From: CAWIHS01 sp963836005
GTDB taxonomy: Bacteria > Pseudomonadota > Gammaproteobacteria > GRL18
Assembly (NCBI GenBank): GCA_963836005.1
Contig: CAWIHS010000001.1
Coordinates: 248,001 to 312,000 of the forward strand
Length of the DNA: 64,000 nt
Direction of reading: 5' to 3'
In this document: positions 8,078 to 20,535 of the stretch, piece after piece
How positions within the stretch are numbered: the first letter of the stretch is position 1
How the letters are laid out: the number at the start of each line of letters is the position of its first letter
Notes under the pieces: model-generated
What the model saw: the letters and a program-made list of their open reading frames with translations, nothing else
The model's database searches: none
What the model was told of the DNA's origin: nothing
Position numbers and translations under genes: made by a program

Positions 8078-9184
8078 ATGTCTGATAAATCAGTCGTTGT
8101 AGGTCTCTCCGGCGGGGTTGACTCTTCCGTTGCTGCCTTGCTGTTAAAGCAGCAAGGTTTTGATGTGTCGGCTATTTTCATGAAAAACTGGAACGAAGAT
8201 GATCAGCAGGACTACTGCCCTGCCGAGGAAGACTTTGCCGATGCTTCCAGTATTGCCGCCGAATTAAAGATTGAATTTCACGGGGTAAACTTTGCACCAG
8301 AATACTGGGACCGGGTTTTTGCCTACTTTTTGCAGGAATACACAGCGGGTCGTACACCAAACCCGGATATTCTCTGTAATCGCGAAATCAAGTTCAAGGT
8401 TTTTCTGCAGTATGCCCTGTCCAAAGGGGCGAATAAAATCGCAACCGGGCATTACGCCAGAGTCAGGGAAGATAGTGGTGAGTATTTTCTGCTTCGAGGC
8501 CTGGACAGTAATAAAGATCAAAGTTATTTTCTTTACACACTGGGTCAGCATCCATTATCCAAAACTCTTTTTCCATTGGGTGAACTGGATAAATCCTCCG
8601 TCAGGACACTGGCTGAAGAGCATCATCTGGCGACCTTTGATAAAAAAGACTCCACAGGAATCTGTTTTATCGGTGAACGTGACTTTAATAAATTTCTCAG
8701 CCAGTATTTACCTGCACAGCCGGGCGATATTATTACCCACGAAGGTAAAATTATTGGCCGCCATCAGGGGCTGATGTACCATACCATAGGACAGCGCAAA
8801 GGGCTGGGTATAGGCGGGCGCAAAGACAAAAGTGACCGTGCCGGGCAACCCTGGTTCGTCGCAGCCAAGGATCTGGCTAACAACCAGTTGATGGTAGTTC
8901 AGGGCAAAGATCACCCTCTGCTCTATCAGCAAAAACTGACAACAACTCAATTACATTGGATCAGCGGCCATGCTCCGGCGATGCCATTGCATTGTACAGC
9001 CAAAACCCGTTATCGTCAGCCGGATCAATCTTGCGTTATTAGCAGGACAAACGCACAGCAATATATGGTAGAATTTGACTCACCACAATTTGCTGTCACG
9101 CCCGGACAATCTATAGTGTTTTACCAGCAGGAAATTTGCCTCGGTGGGGGCACAATAGAAAGCGAACCAACTTTAACCGAATAA
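8078..9184 (+). CDS. mnmA: tRNA-specific 2-thiouridylase MnmA
   Basis: Adds sulfur at position 2 of the wobble uridine (U34) of Lys, Glu and Gln tRNAs using ATP and the Tus sulfur relay. PP-loop GLSGGVDSSVAALLL is at residues 9-23. The catalytic cysteines are in NPDILCNREIKF (about Cys101) and DSTGICFIGERDF (about Cys198). The 368-residue length is normal. It shares U34 chemistry with MnmD, encoded at 17699. hflD follows after 27 bases. The nudJ gene seen between rluE and mnmA in enterics is absent. Confidence 0.96.
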   Translation: MSDKSVVVGLSGGVDSSVAALLLKQQGFDVSAIFMKNWNEDDQQDYCPAEEDFADASSIAAELKIEFHGVNFAPEYWDRVFAYFLQEYTAGRTPNPDILCNREIKFKVFLQYALSKGANKIATGHYARVREDSGEYFLLRGLDSNKDQSYFLYTLGQHPLSKTLFPLGELDKSSVRTLAEEHHLATFDKKDSTGICFIGERDFNKFLSQYLPAQPGDIITHEGKIIGRHQGLMYHTIGQRKGLGIGGRKDKSDRAGQPWFVAAKDLANNQLMVVQGKDHPLLYQQKLTTTQLHWISGHAPAMPLHCTAKTRYRQPDQSCVISRTNAQQYMVEFDSPQFAVTPGQSIVFYQQEICLGGGTIESEPTLTE

Positions 9185-9211
9185 ACTTATATTAACTAAT
9201 ACTACTGCTGC

Positions 9212-9844
9212 ATGTTTTCTAAATTTGAAGAAAAAACCCTGGCTCTGAGCGCAATTTTTCAAAATTGTTACGCCGTACAAACCCTGGCACAAACTGGGCA
9301 GATTAATCAGGATATCCTGAATACAGCCGTGCATGCTATTTTGTCCACTGAACCGCATAACACCATTGATATCTTTGGCTCTGTCACAGATCTGCTTAAA
9401 GGACTCGAACTGGTTCAACAACAACTGGATAAGCTGCACAAAAACTCACGCAATAATGATTTGGCACGTTATTCTATCAGCATACTTTTTTTGGCCTCCA
9501 GATTATTAAAAGATCAGTCTAAACTAAAAAAAATGAGTGATGGAATTGGTCGCGTCAAAGCGCAGAGTGAACACTTTGGCCTGGATCACCCTAATATTTA
9601 TGCCAGCCTGGGAGGCCTGTATAGCGATACAATCAGTTTGCTAAACCCCAGAATTATGGTTTCAGGTGAACCTGAATATCTTAACAATCCGGACAATGCC
9701 AACCGTATTCGAACCCTGTTACTGGCTGCAATTCGCTGTGCAGTTTTATGGAAACAACTGGGCGGCAACCGTTGGCAACTGATATTTAAGCGTAAGAAAA
9801 TTGCTCTGACGGTAACGAAACTGCTTGAACAAAAATCAATTTAG
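9212..9844 (+). CDS. hflD: High frequency lysogenization protein HflD homolog
   Basis: Alpha-helical peripheral membrane protein. In E. coli it interacts with lambda CII; its general role is unclear. The N-terminal LALSAIFQNCYAVQTLAQTG and the later GRVKAQSEHFGLDHPNIYASLGGLYSDTIS are family hallmarks, and the 210-residue length fits. It directly follows mnmA as in other gammaproteobacteria. purB, its usual downstream partner, is displaced here to 23387 by the MoxR operon and other genes. Confidence 0.93.
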   Translation: MFSKFEEKTLALSAIFQNCYAVQTLAQTGQINQDILNTAVHAILSTEPHNTIDIFGSVTDLLKGLELVQQQLDKLHKNSRNNDLARYSISILFLASRLLKDQSKLKKMSDGIGRVKAQSEHFGLDHPNIYASLGGLYSDTISLLNPRIMVSGEPEYLNNPDNANRIRTLLLAAIRCAVLWKQLGGNRWQLIFKRKKIALTVTKLLEQKSI

Positions 9845-10080
9845 ACCTACATTATTATTGGCAAAAGGACGTAAAAAATACACAGTCGAATTCGCCCATA
9901 TTTATCTTCACATTACATTAAACAGGTGCTGCATTCAGATTTGCACTTAGAATTACACCTAGAGTACTATTAAGCCAGACATTCAGTAATAATAAGTTTT
10001 GCAACTATATGAAACTATTGAAAATTTCTTTTGTCTATGTATCCAGATAGTCATCAACTCAACTAATAAAAATATATTTC

Positions 10081-11064
10081 ATGAGTATTTACCAAAGATT
10101 TAAAGACGCACAGGAACAACTGAGTACCCGGATTATTGGTCAGGAGGCACTGGTCAATAAACTGTTCATTGCTCTGCTTGCAGATGGGCATCTGCTGGTT
10201 GAAGGAGCTCCAGGTCTAGCTAAAACCCGAGCTATTAAAGAACTGGGAAAATTGATTGAAGGTGATTTTCACCGCATCCAGTTCACTCCCGATTTATTGC
10301 CCGCAGATTTAACCGGAACTGAAATATATCGTCCACAGGATGGCAGCTTTCATTTTCAACAAGGTCCCCTGTTTCATAATTTGATCCTGGCTGATGAAAT
10401 AAACCGTGCCCCGGCAAAAGTGCAATCAGCTTTATTAGAGGCCATGGGTGAAAAACAGATCACCATCGGTAGAGAAACCTACCCGTTGCCGCCACTATTC
10501 CTGGTCATGGCTACGCAAAATCCAATTGAACAGGAGGGAACCTACCCTTTACCTGAAGCTCAACTGGATCGTTTTTTGATGCATATTAGAATTGGCTATC
10601 CGGATCACACCGCAGAAAAGGCCATTCTGGAGCTGAATCGTGAAGAAGCCAGAGAAGAAATAAAACAATTGTCCCTCAATAAGAGCGCAGATGAAAGTGT
10701 TGTCATTACCCAACAGCAGTTGTTTGCTGCTCGAGAGGAAGTTCTCGATATCCATATGTCAGCAGAGGTGGAACAATATCTGGTACAGATCATTCTGGCT
10801 ACGCGTGATCCTTCACCTTATGACCAGCAACTGGCGCAATGGCTTAATTTTGGGGTCAGTCCAAGAGCAACTATAGCTCTGGATCGATGTGCACGAGCGC
10901 ATGCCTGGCTGGCCGGTAAGGATTTTGTAGCGCCTTCTGATATCCAGGCCATGGTACATGATATTTTTCGCCATCGTATCCTGTTATCATTTGAAGCCGA
11001 AGCCAATGGTATTGACAGCGATTATTTTATCTCCAAACTTATCTCCTATATCGCTGTACCCTGA
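10081..11064 (+). CDS. MoxR-family AAA+ ATPase
   Basis: Chaperone-like AAA+ ATPase that works with VWA-domain partners, often maturing protein complexes or acting in envelope stress. Walker A GAPGLAKT (about 39-46), Walker B LADEINRAP, and the MoxR signature MATQNPIEQEGTYPLPEAQLDRFL are clear. It has 327 residues. It heads a tightly packed operon: DUF58 (5-base gap), DUF4381, two VWA proteins and BatD. A 236-base leader region separates it from hflD. Confidence 0.93.
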   Translation: MSIYQRFKDAQEQLSTRIIGQEALVNKLFIALLADGHLLVEGAPGLAKTRAIKELGKLIEGDFHRIQFTPDLLPADLTGTEIYRPQDGSFHFQQGPLFHNLILADEINRAPAKVQSALLEAMGEKQITIGRETYPLPPLFLVMATQNPIEQEGTYPLPEAQLDRFLMHIRIGYPDHTAEKAILELNREEAREEIKQLSLNKSADESVVITQQQLFAAREEVLDIHMSAEVEQYLVQIILATRDPSPYDQQLAQWLNFGVSPRATIALDRCARAHAWLAGKDFVAPSDIQAMVHDIFRHRILLSFEAEANGIDSDYFISKLISYIAVP

Positions 11065-11069
11065 TTTAT

Positions 11070-12122
11070 ATGAATATATGGCAAACCATTCAATCGGCTA
11101 TTATTGACAATATCACTGTCCCGACTGCGAAGCAAAAGCGGGCTTATGAAAATGATTTTCCAGGCAGCGATTCTGACGCAGTTGAAGTCAATCTTGAGAA
11201 ACTGATCCAGTTACGCTTTCATTCTTCACATATTGCTTTGAATTCCCAACGCAAGGCATTTTCTTCACTATCAGGTAATTACAGTTCCACGTTCAAGGGT
11301 CGTGGACTCAACTTTGATGAAGTGCGTCCCTATCAGCCTGGTGATGACATACGAAATATAGACTGGAACGTTACAGCCAGAACCAGCAAGGTACATACCA
11401 AAGTTTTTAAAGAAGAACGTGAATGTCCGGTTTATATTATCGCTGATTTGAGCCGCAGCATGTATTTCGGCACCCGCCATTGTCTTAAATCAGTCACAGC
11501 AGCCAAAGCAGCTGCATTATTTGCCTGGGCCGGAGCCGATCATGCCAATCGAATAGGCGGTTTTATCTTCAATGAATCACACCAGGTAGAATTGCGTCCC
11601 AGAGGTGGACATCATGGCGTGATACGTTTTCTCAAATTGCTGACTGACTTTCACAATAATTATCTGCCCGACAGATACGCTGAAATGCAGCAGCATAGTC
11701 TGGACAGCAAACAGATGTTTGCCCGCTTGCGCCGAGTCATACATCCAGGCAGCATTGTACTATTTGCCAGTGATTTTAATCTTATCGGCAAAGACGAACT
11801 CCATCAATTACAGTACCTAGCCCGTCATAATGATTTAATCATCGCACATATCTATGATGTACTGGAAAAAGAGTTACCTCCTCCGGGTCGCTACGGTGTC
11901 AGCGATGGTCAGAATTCCTTTACACTTGATACACAAAGCAAGTCATTACGCGCGACATTTCAGCAACACTTTGTTGAAAAAACTAAAGCTATTGAAGATT
12001 TTTGCCTGCTAAACCAGATTAATCTGATCCATCTGGCCACGAATGACAATATTGAAAATCGTTTCCTGACAACTTTGGGTAAAAATGTAGCCATAAGAAG
12101 AGTCGCCAGGAGTCGCCACTAG
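11070..12122 (+). CDS. DUF58 domain protein
   Basis: A 350-residue VWA-like protein usually encoded next to MoxR. The DUF58 signature GRGLNFDEVRPYQPGDDIRNIDWNVTAR lies at about 77-104. It is followed by a VWA-like fold with ADLSRSM (the DxSxS metal site). No transmembrane helix is evident. It starts 5 bases after moxR and ends directly against the next start codon (TAG then ATG), consistent with one polycistronic unit. The family is thought to be a MoxR partner; the precise client is unknown. Confidence 0.92.
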   Translation: MNIWQTIQSAIIDNITVPTAKQKRAYENDFPGSDSDAVEVNLEKLIQLRFHSSHIALNSQRKAFSSLSGNYSSTFKGRGLNFDEVRPYQPGDDIRNIDWNVTARTSKVHTKVFKEERECPVYIIADLSRSMYFGTRHCLKSVTAAKAAALFAWAGADHANRIGGFIFNESHQVELRPRGGHHGVIRFLKLLTDFHNNYLPDRYAEMQQHSLDSKQMFARLRRVIHPGSIVLFASDFNLIGKDELHQLQYLARHNDLIIAHIYDVLEKELPPPGRYGVSDGQNSFTLDTQSKSLRATFQQHFVEKTKAIEDFCLLNQINLIHLATNDNIENRFLTTLGKNVAIRRVARSRH

Positions 12123-12773
12123 ATGCCAGTTGAACAACCTGTAGGGGATCCATTACATCAATCATCCATGAGCCAGCCCATGACTCTGCCTGATTTTGAT
12201 CCTGCCAGACTTGCCGATATTCATTTACCCGAAACCATCCACTTCTGGCCCATAGCTTCAGGATGGTGGATATTGCTGATTTTACTCATTGTGGCGATTG
12301 CATTGTTCCTGTTCAACGCAAAATATAGAAAGCGTTCCGTTACAACCGTCCCCTTGAGCATAAAAAAACTGGCCGAAAAAGAATTACACTCGATTTCCAG
12401 CGAATATCACCAAAACCATGATGCGCTGAAGACATTGAAACAGCTTTCAATATTTTTACGTCGTTATGTTTTATCCTTTACTGAGCGTGAAACTGTGGCA
12501 GCCCTCACCGAACAGCAATGGCTGCAATACCTCGAACACTTCTGTAGTGAAAACTCAGGTGCAGAAATTCTATTTGCCGATCAGCGTTATGCAGCACTGC
12601 TATCAGAAGGCCCGTATAGAAAATCACTGCAACAGCATGAGACTTTATTGATTGAAGATCTGCTCAAAGAATTCGAACAAATGGTATCTTACGGTTGCCA
12701 GCCGCCGCAGCACAAGCATCATAAAACAGCCGAAAAAGTTCACCCTAACATCCCCGAGGTAAGTCATGTATAG
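12123..12773 (+). CDS. DUF4381 membrane protein of the Bat operon
   Basis: A 216-residue protein with one strong membrane helix near residues 42-62 (ASGWWILLILLIVAIALFLF). A cytoplasmic helical region follows (KLAEKELHSISSEYHQNHDALKTLKQLSIFLRRYV), matching the DUF4381 family between the DUF58 and VWA genes of Bat/MoxR operons. A Shine-Dalgarno AGGAG about 10 bases upstream supports the ATG at 12123, although the in-frame ATG at 12168 is also possible. Its 3' end overlaps the next gene by 8 bases. Confidence 0.85.
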   Translation: MPVEQPVGDPLHQSSMSQPMTLPDFDPARLADIHLPETIHFWPIASGWWILLILLIVAIALFLFNAKYRKRSVTTVPLSIKKLAEKELHSISSEYHQNHDALKTLKQLSIFLRRYVLSFTERETVAALTEQQWLQYLEHFCSENSGAEILFADQRYAALLSEGPYRKSLQQHETLLIEDLLKEFEQMVSYGCQPPQHKHHKTAEKVHPNIPEVSHV

Positions 12774-13797
12774 TTTTGACTGGCCCTGGATATTTATATT
12801 ATTACCGCTGCCTGTGCTGGTGCATTATTTTACCAGCCCCGTTAAACAGCAAAATAACTCTGCTCTTCAGGTCCCTTTTTACCAATACCTGCAAACTCAG
12901 CATAGCCACAACAAAGATATCAATCCAGGGGCCTGGTCTTTAAATTTGGTGCTGGCTGTTATTGCCTGGATTTTTCTCCTCACAGCTGCTGCACAGCCCA
13001 AATGGTCAGGAGATCCTGTCTCCATACCCAGAAGCGGTCGTGATCTGATGCTCGCAGTCGATGTTTCCGGCAGTATGGATACCCAGGATATGCTGTTAGG
13101 GCAGCAGCAGGTTGACCGCCTTAGTGCAGTGAAAACCGTGATCGGACCCTTTATTGAGCAACGTGAAGGTGATCGAATCGGGCTGATTTTATTCGGTGAA
13201 CGGGCTTATCAGCAGACGCCCTTAACCTACGACAGAACAACGATCCAGCAAATGCTCTATGAAGCCATGATAGGACTCGCCGGGGAAAAAGCCACAGCCA
13301 TTGGTGATGCCATTGGTCTTGCCGTTAAACGCTTAAAAGATCTGCCTGCGGATCAAAGCCAGTCCAGAGTATTGATCCTCTTGACCGATGGTTCCAATAA
13401 CGCTGGAATGGATCCATTAACTGCTGCCAAACTGGCCAAACAGATAGGCATTAAAATATATACTATTGGTTTTGGTGCAGACGAAATGATCGTGCGCAGT
13501 GTATTTGGGCGTCAAAAAGTGAATCCTTCCCGCGATCTGGATGAAAAGACCTTGCAGGAGATTGCCACAGCCACCGGCGGCCGTTATTTCCGTGCCAGAG
13601 ACGCAGCTGAGCTTGCGGATATTTATAGCATCCTGGATCAGCTCGAACCTGTGGAATCAGACAGTTTTACCTACCGTCCTACCAGGGCTTTATTCTATTA
13701 CCCGTTATCGATAGCATTTTTTATCAGTCTGTTTATCCTGTTTTACAGGTCAATTAACCGCGGTCAGTTACAGCGTTTCATAAAACCAGGTAAATAA
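12766..13797 (+). CDS. VWA-domain membrane protein (BatA-like)
   Basis: 343 residues with membrane segments at both ends (WIFILLPLPVLVHYF and LNLVLAVIAWIFLLTAAAQP near the N terminus; FYYPLSIAFFISLFILFY at the C terminus) around a von Willebrand A domain. The metal site is DVSGSMD, with the later LTDGSNN. This is the aerotolerance (Bat) layout, with the VWA domain held at the membrane face. It overlaps the upstream gene by 8 bases and ends 1 base before the next start. Confidence 0.92.
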   Translation: MYSFDWPWIFILLPLPVLVHYFTSPVKQQNNSALQVPFYQYLQTQHSHNKDINPGAWSLNLVLAVIAWIFLLTAAAQPKWSGDPVSIPRSGRDLMLAVDVSGSMDTQDMLLGQQQVDRLSAVKTVIGPFIEQREGDRIGLILFGERAYQQTPLTYDRTTIQQMLYEAMIGLAGEKATAIGDAIGLAVKRLKDLPADQSQSRVLILLTDGSNNAGMDPLTAAKLAKQIGIKIYTIGFGADEMIVRSVFGRQKVNPSRDLDEKTLQEIATATGGRYFRARDAAELADIYSILDQLEPVESDSFTYRPTRALFYYPLSIAFFISLFILFYRSINRGQLQRFIKPGK

Positions 13798-13798
13798 C

Positions 13799-15948
<2,150 letters not shown>

Positions 15949-15955
<7 letters not shown>

Positions 15956-17682
15956 GGCAGTTTATCTTTATACAGATCCTTATTTTCAATTTTTTCCTGT
16001 TCAGCAGCCAGGTATTATTTGCCGAGGTAACCGCTGAAACCAATCGCAGCGTATTATCTATCGACGAAACGCTAATGCTGAGGATTAAGCAAACCAATGC
16101 TTCCGGCGGTGAGCCTGATTTATCCGCACTGAAAAAAAATTTCCAGATACTGGATCAAAGCCAAAGTCAGAATTACAGTTTTATCAACGGCAGATCTTCG
16201 AGCAGTCACACGTGGACTATTACTCTGCTGGCCAACAATACCGGAGAAGTCATAATTCCTGCTATTAGCGTTGGAAATGAATCAACCCAGCCGATCAAAC
16301 TTTTGGTTAATGAACCCTCATCGACACCGGCTATCGATGGTAAAGAAGTTTTTATCGAAGTGAGTATTAATCCTGACAAACAGGTCTACGTGCAACAACA
16401 GATTTTAATGACCGTCAGCCTGTTTCACCGGGTAAGATTTTCGAATGCTTCACTGAGTGAACCAGCCATAGAAAATACAGTGGTAGAAAGAATTGGTAAT
16501 GAGAACAATTTTCAAAAACAGGTGGGACAGTATAATTACAATGTTATTGAGAGAAAATATGCTGTCTATCCACAGCAAAGCGGCCCGCTGGATATTCCTG
16601 GCATTGTATTCAACGCTAACATTGAGCAGCAGCAAGGTAGATTCTCAATTTTTTCCAGACCGGGACGGAGAATAATCAGCCGCACAGAATCAGTCCATCT
16701 AGATGTCCTGCCCATACCTGATAATTATACCGGTAAAAACTGGCTACCGGCCAAACACATAAAAATAGAATCTAATATTATTGAAGACGAGCAAGCTCTG
16801 AAAGCAGGTGAAGCACTAACCCGCCGCATTGTCGTCAGCGCCGTAGGTTTGATCGGTTCACAATTACCTGCGGTTAATATTCCTTCATCATCCGACTACA
16901 AAGTTTATCCGGATAAGGAAACCATCAGTTCACAAATGATTGAAGATGAAATTGTGGGCACGCGTCAGGACACCATGGCAATTATTCCCGTTCATTCCGG
17001 GCAGATCACTTTACCGAAAATTAGCATTGACTGGTGGAATACGGAGACCAGGCAACAGCAAACCACTGTCTTACCCAGCAAAACGTTTTCTGTTGCTGTC
17101 AATGACGCCATGCCCGATCTTTCTCAATCAGCACCCGCACAGTCGTGGGACAAGCCGCCAGGCAAAACAGCGATAAACGCTGCTGCTGTCCCTGAACCCA
17201 CAAACGATACTCTCACCCAAAGTGAAACACTTAAACACAATATCTGGTTCTGGATCAGTCTGGTATTATTGTTGTTATGGCTGGCCACTTCAGGATTACT
17301 ATTGCTGCGCAGCAAAAAACAGCAGCCAAAACACCGTGCTGAACAACAACCTGAGGGAAACATTGAACAGACACACAAACAACTAAAACAAAGCTGTACC
17401 AATAATGATCCTGCCAAAGCCACTGAATACCTGATTGACTGGGCGCGCTTATATTATAATGATCCTGACATTGTCGGACTGTCGCAGGTGCTGGAATTGA
17501 TCGATGATCAGCAATTAACAGAGCAAATTAATCAACTGGAAATCTCACGTTATTCCGCAGTGCAAAAAAACTGGGCCGGTCAAAGTCTCTGTCAGGCACT
17601 GGATCAACATCTTGCGCAAAAAAATTTAGCCCGGACACAAAAGCAGGCGCAACAAACACTCGCACCGTTAAATCCAGTCTAG
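15949..17682 (+). CDS. BatD family protein
   Basis: 577 residues. The N-terminal signal peptide (FIFIQILIFNFFLFSSQVLFAE) puts the long beta-rich domain in the periplasm. Family features include the GQYNYNVIERKYAVYPQQSG segment. One membrane helix near 428-448 (IWFWISLVLLLLWLATSGLLLL) is followed by a cytoplasmic helical tail. It is the last gene of the six-gene MoxR/Bat operon and probably interacts with the two VWA proteins across or at the inner membrane. Confidence 0.9.
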
Positions 17683-17698
17683 ATAATAAGCTGCAATA

Positions 17699-18451
17699 AT
17701 GCCTCAATCTGCAGATCTAACACAGGCAGAAATCAGCTGGTTGGAAGATGGTTCACCCTACTCTGAGCATTACCAGGACATCTATTTTTCAACACTCGAC
17801 GGTATGGCGGAAACAGAATATGTTTTTTTAAAACATAATCAATTTCCGCAACGATTCAGCGAAAAACAATCCCTGATCATTGGAGAAACCGGTTTCGGAA
17901 CCGGACTGAATTTTCTGGTAACCGTCAATCATTGGCTTAGGTACGCGAATAATTCTACTCATAAATCTACGCTGCAGTTTGTTTCCACAGAAAAATATCC
18001 GTTGACCCGAGGGCAATTACAACGAGTTTATGCGTCATTCAAACAACGCTGGCCATGCTTGACTGACGTCTGTGATGAGCTATTGAGTGTCTATCCGGAT
18101 AAAATTTACCCCGCTTTTAATGAAACTCAAATGTTAGATTTAAAATTCTCTGATCAGTTACAGCTAGTTATATTATTAGGTGATGTCACAGAACAGTTAG
18201 AAAACCTGAGCAAGGATTTTCAGCCTGAGGTAGATGCCTGGTATCTCGACGGATTTACACCGGCAAAAAACAAATCTATGTGGACGCCTCGCCTGTTCAG
18301 TCAGATCGCCAGACTCTCTCATCCGGATGCCACTTTCAGTACCTTTACCGCTGCAGGAATAGTGCGCAGGAGTTTAACCAAAGCAGGTTTCAAGATAACA
18401 AAAACCAGAGGATTTGCTCATAAACGTGAAATGCTTTATGGTAAAGTATAA
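17699..18451 (+). CDS. mnmD: tRNA U34 methyltransferase, MnmD (stand-alone MnmC methyltransferase domain)
   Basis: S-adenosylmethionine-dependent enzyme that completes the mnm5 group on tRNA wobble uridine 34. The SAM motif IGETGFGTGLNFL and the signature DAWYLDGFTPAKNKSMWTP are typical of the MnmC N-terminal domain. The protein stops at 250 residues, so the FAD-dependent oxidase half of E. coli MnmC (about 660 residues) is missing. Such free-standing proteins are called MnmD. In this arrangement cmnm5U would not be converted to nm5U by an MnmC oxidase. It begins 16 bases after batD. Confidence 0.88.
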   Translation: MPQSADLTQAEISWLEDGSPYSEHYQDIYFSTLDGMAETEYVFLKHNQFPQRFSEKQSLIIGETGFGTGLNFLVTVNHWLRYANNSTHKSTLQFVSTEKYPLTRGQLQRVYASFKQRWPCLTDVCDELLSVYPDKIYPAFNETQMLDLKFSDQLQLVILLGDVTEQLENLSKDFQPEVDAWYLDGFTPAKNKSMWTPRLFSQIARLSHPDATFSTFTAAGIVRRSLTKAGFKITKTRGFAHKREMLYGKV

Positions 18452-18488
18452 ATAACAATCAACCTGAATATTGCTTCCATTAAATACA

Positions 18489-19193
18489 ATGTTTCCTGTT
18501 CATATTATTTGTAATAGCACCTGCGATCACTTAAGTTATCTGTGTACTTATCTACAAAGAAGAAACATTCCATTTGAGAAAACCTATCTGCTTGATGAAC
18601 AGGAAACCAGGCCGGACCTCGATAAAGTGGCCGGACTGGTCTTTATGGGCAGTCCGCACAGTGTGCATGACGAATATTTATGGATCACTGAAGAAATTGA
18701 ACTGATTCAACGGGCAGTAGAAAAAAATATTCCGGTGATGTGTGTCTGTTTTGGTGCGCAACTGGCCAGTCTGGCATTAGGCGGAAAGGTCACAACTGCG
18801 CCAGACATGGAAATCGGCTGGCATCAGGTTTCTGTTAACCCTGATCCAGCCATACAAGATCATACGCTGAACCTGCCGAAACAATTTGAAGTTTTTCAAT
18901 GGCATGGCGAAACTTTCAGCATGCCAGAAAAAGCCATACCTCTTTTTTATGGTCAGCATATCAGGAACCAGGGTTTTAGTTACGGCAGTCTGCTAGCCAT
19001 GCAGTTCCATCTGGAAATGACTGAGACTATGATCACTGAATGGCTTGAACGTTATCATGGCTGCCTGCCGGATTCATCACTCTGTGTACAGCACCCGTCA
19101 CAAATCAATGAGCGGCTGGATGAGAGACTCAGACAATTAAATAAAATTGCCGATCAGGTTTATGCCGGCTGGTTAAAAATGATTAAAACCTGA
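18489..19193 (+). CDS. Class I glutamine amidotransferase (GMP synthase-like GATase)
   Basis: A 234-residue protein with the class I GATase fold: VAGLVFMGSPHSVHDE, nucleophile motif PVMCVCFGAQLASLALGG (catalytic Cys in CFGAQ) and a QFHLEMTE His-Glu dyad. It is a free-standing domain of the YfeJ/GuaA-like type, so the acceptor substrate is unknown. ATG at 18489 (MFPVHIICN) is preferred over the in-frame TTG at 18471. It lies 37 bases after mnmD and may be co-transcribed with it. Confidence 0.85.
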   Translation: MFPVHIICNSTCDHLSYLCTYLQRRNIPFEKTYLLDEQETRPDLDKVAGLVFMGSPHSVHDEYLWITEEIELIQRAVEKNIPVMCVCFGAQLASLALGGKVTTAPDMEIGWHQVSVNPDPAIQDHTLNLPKQFEVFQWHGETFSMPEKAIPLFYGQHIRNQGFSYGSLLAMQFHLEMTETMITEWLERYHGCLPDSSLCVQHPSQINERLDERLRQLNKIADQVYAGWLKMIKT

Positions 19194-19276
19194 TGTTCCA
19201 GGACAAATCCATTCATTCCAATGCTATAAGACTGTATATTTTCCGCCTGGCTGATTTGTTGCACCGGTGATTTTTA

Positions 19277-20371
19277 TCAGCTATCTTCGTCTATGTTTAC
19301 TGGTTCATTAGTTAACCAGGTAAGATAAAGATTATAACCAATACCTAGAATAATCGCACCGATAAACAATCCCAGGATACCAGCTGACATCATCCCTCCG
19401 ATAGCACCGAGCATAATTACCAGCATAGGTACATCAACCCCGCGCCCCATAACAAAAGGTTTTAAAATACTATCCAGCATAGCAGCGAATAGACTCCAGA
19501 GTGTAAATATTGCCAAGGCAGTGGTACTGGCGTCTGTAGAATAGGCATAGGCTATCACCGGAGCTATCACCAACAGCGGTGGCAACTGAATAACCGATAA
19601 AACCATTACCAGAAAGGCCCACAGTCCGGCACCAGGAATATCAAATACCCAGAACCCGATTCCTGCAAATACAGCCTGAACAAAAGCGATACCCAATACA
19701 CCCTGGGCAACACTACGAATCGTGGCGCTGGCCATTTGTACAAAGTGTTCTCCATGTGCAGGGGACAATCTTAAGGCAAAAGCATTGGCTGCAGTTTTTT
19801 CCAAATCAGCATAAGCCAGAAATAAACCGGCAATAACGATAGAAATAACGAACTGAATGATTCCGAGGCCGCCTTCCAGGAAAGATGAAAATAAAACGTT
19901 TCCAATCGTTTTTATCTGTGGTGTATATTGACTAATTACGGCGGAGATATTACTTGCAGCCAGTTGCCAGAAAGCATATAGCTTTTCACCTACAAGAGGC
20001 CATTCGGCCACATATAAAGGTGGGGAAGGTAAATACAAAGTGCCGTTTTCCAGGGCTTGAGAAAGATTCTGCACACCTTCTATGAGTGAACCAGACAACA
20101 TGTAAATGGGGATTATCAGTAAAACGAGTAAAATCAAGGTGAACAGCGTTGCAGATAATTTATTACGACTTCCGGCAACCACGAGCATTTTTTGAAATAA
20201 GGGATATAGTGAAATAGCAATCACTGCGGCCCAGATCACTGGAATGATAAAGGGGCGTAAGATGCTATAGCACCAGTAAACAATGAGCAAAATAACTCCC
20301 AGTTTAATGACAATATCCAGTGCATTTTTAAACAGATGATCCTTTGCGTAAGCATTATCGTTATCTTTCAT
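19277..20371 (-). CDS. AI-2E family transporter (PerM/YdiK-like permease)
   Basis: A polytopic membrane protein of 364 residues with about eight hydrophobic segments, including LGVILLIVYWCYSILRPF and the late MLGAIGGMMSAGILGLFIGAIILGIGYNLY, a hallmark of the UPF0118/AI-2E exporter family. The start is fixed at ATG 20371 because AAGGA lies about 7 bases upstream. The frame is open further upstream, but that extension shows no family features. The substrate is unknown; relatives include AI-2 exporters and sodium/proton antiporters. It is the likely last gene downstream of acnB, with a 164-base gap. Confidence 0.88.
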   Translation of the reverse strand: MKDNDNAYAKDHLFKNALDIVIKLGVILLIVYWCYSILRPFIIPVIWAAVIAISLYPLFQKMLVVAGSRNKLSATLFTLILLVLLIIPIYMLSGSLIEGVQNLSQALENGTLYLPSPPLYVAEWPLVGEKLYAFWQLAASNISAVISQYTPQIKTIGNVLFSSFLEGGLGIIQFVISIVIAGLFLAYADLEKTAANAFALRLSPAHGEHFVQMASATIRSVAQGVLGIAFVQAVFAGIGFWVFDIPGAGLWAFLVMVLSVIQLPPLLVIAPVIAYAYSTDASTTALAIFTLWSLFAAMLDSILKPFVMGRGVDVPMLVIMLGAIGGMMSAGILGLFIGAIILGIGYNLYLTWLTNEPVNIDEDS

Positions 20372-20535
20372 TGTGTTCCTTGTAAATGTAGATTTCATGG
20401 TTAAATAACCGCAGGGACTGACTTTGCTGAACAGCCCATAAACTTTGGTAACCGCCCAGCATATTATCTGCATGAGCCCTTTTCGGCACAAAATAAATTT
20501 GCCCCTGCAAATATTTATGCCTAACCAGGTAAACT

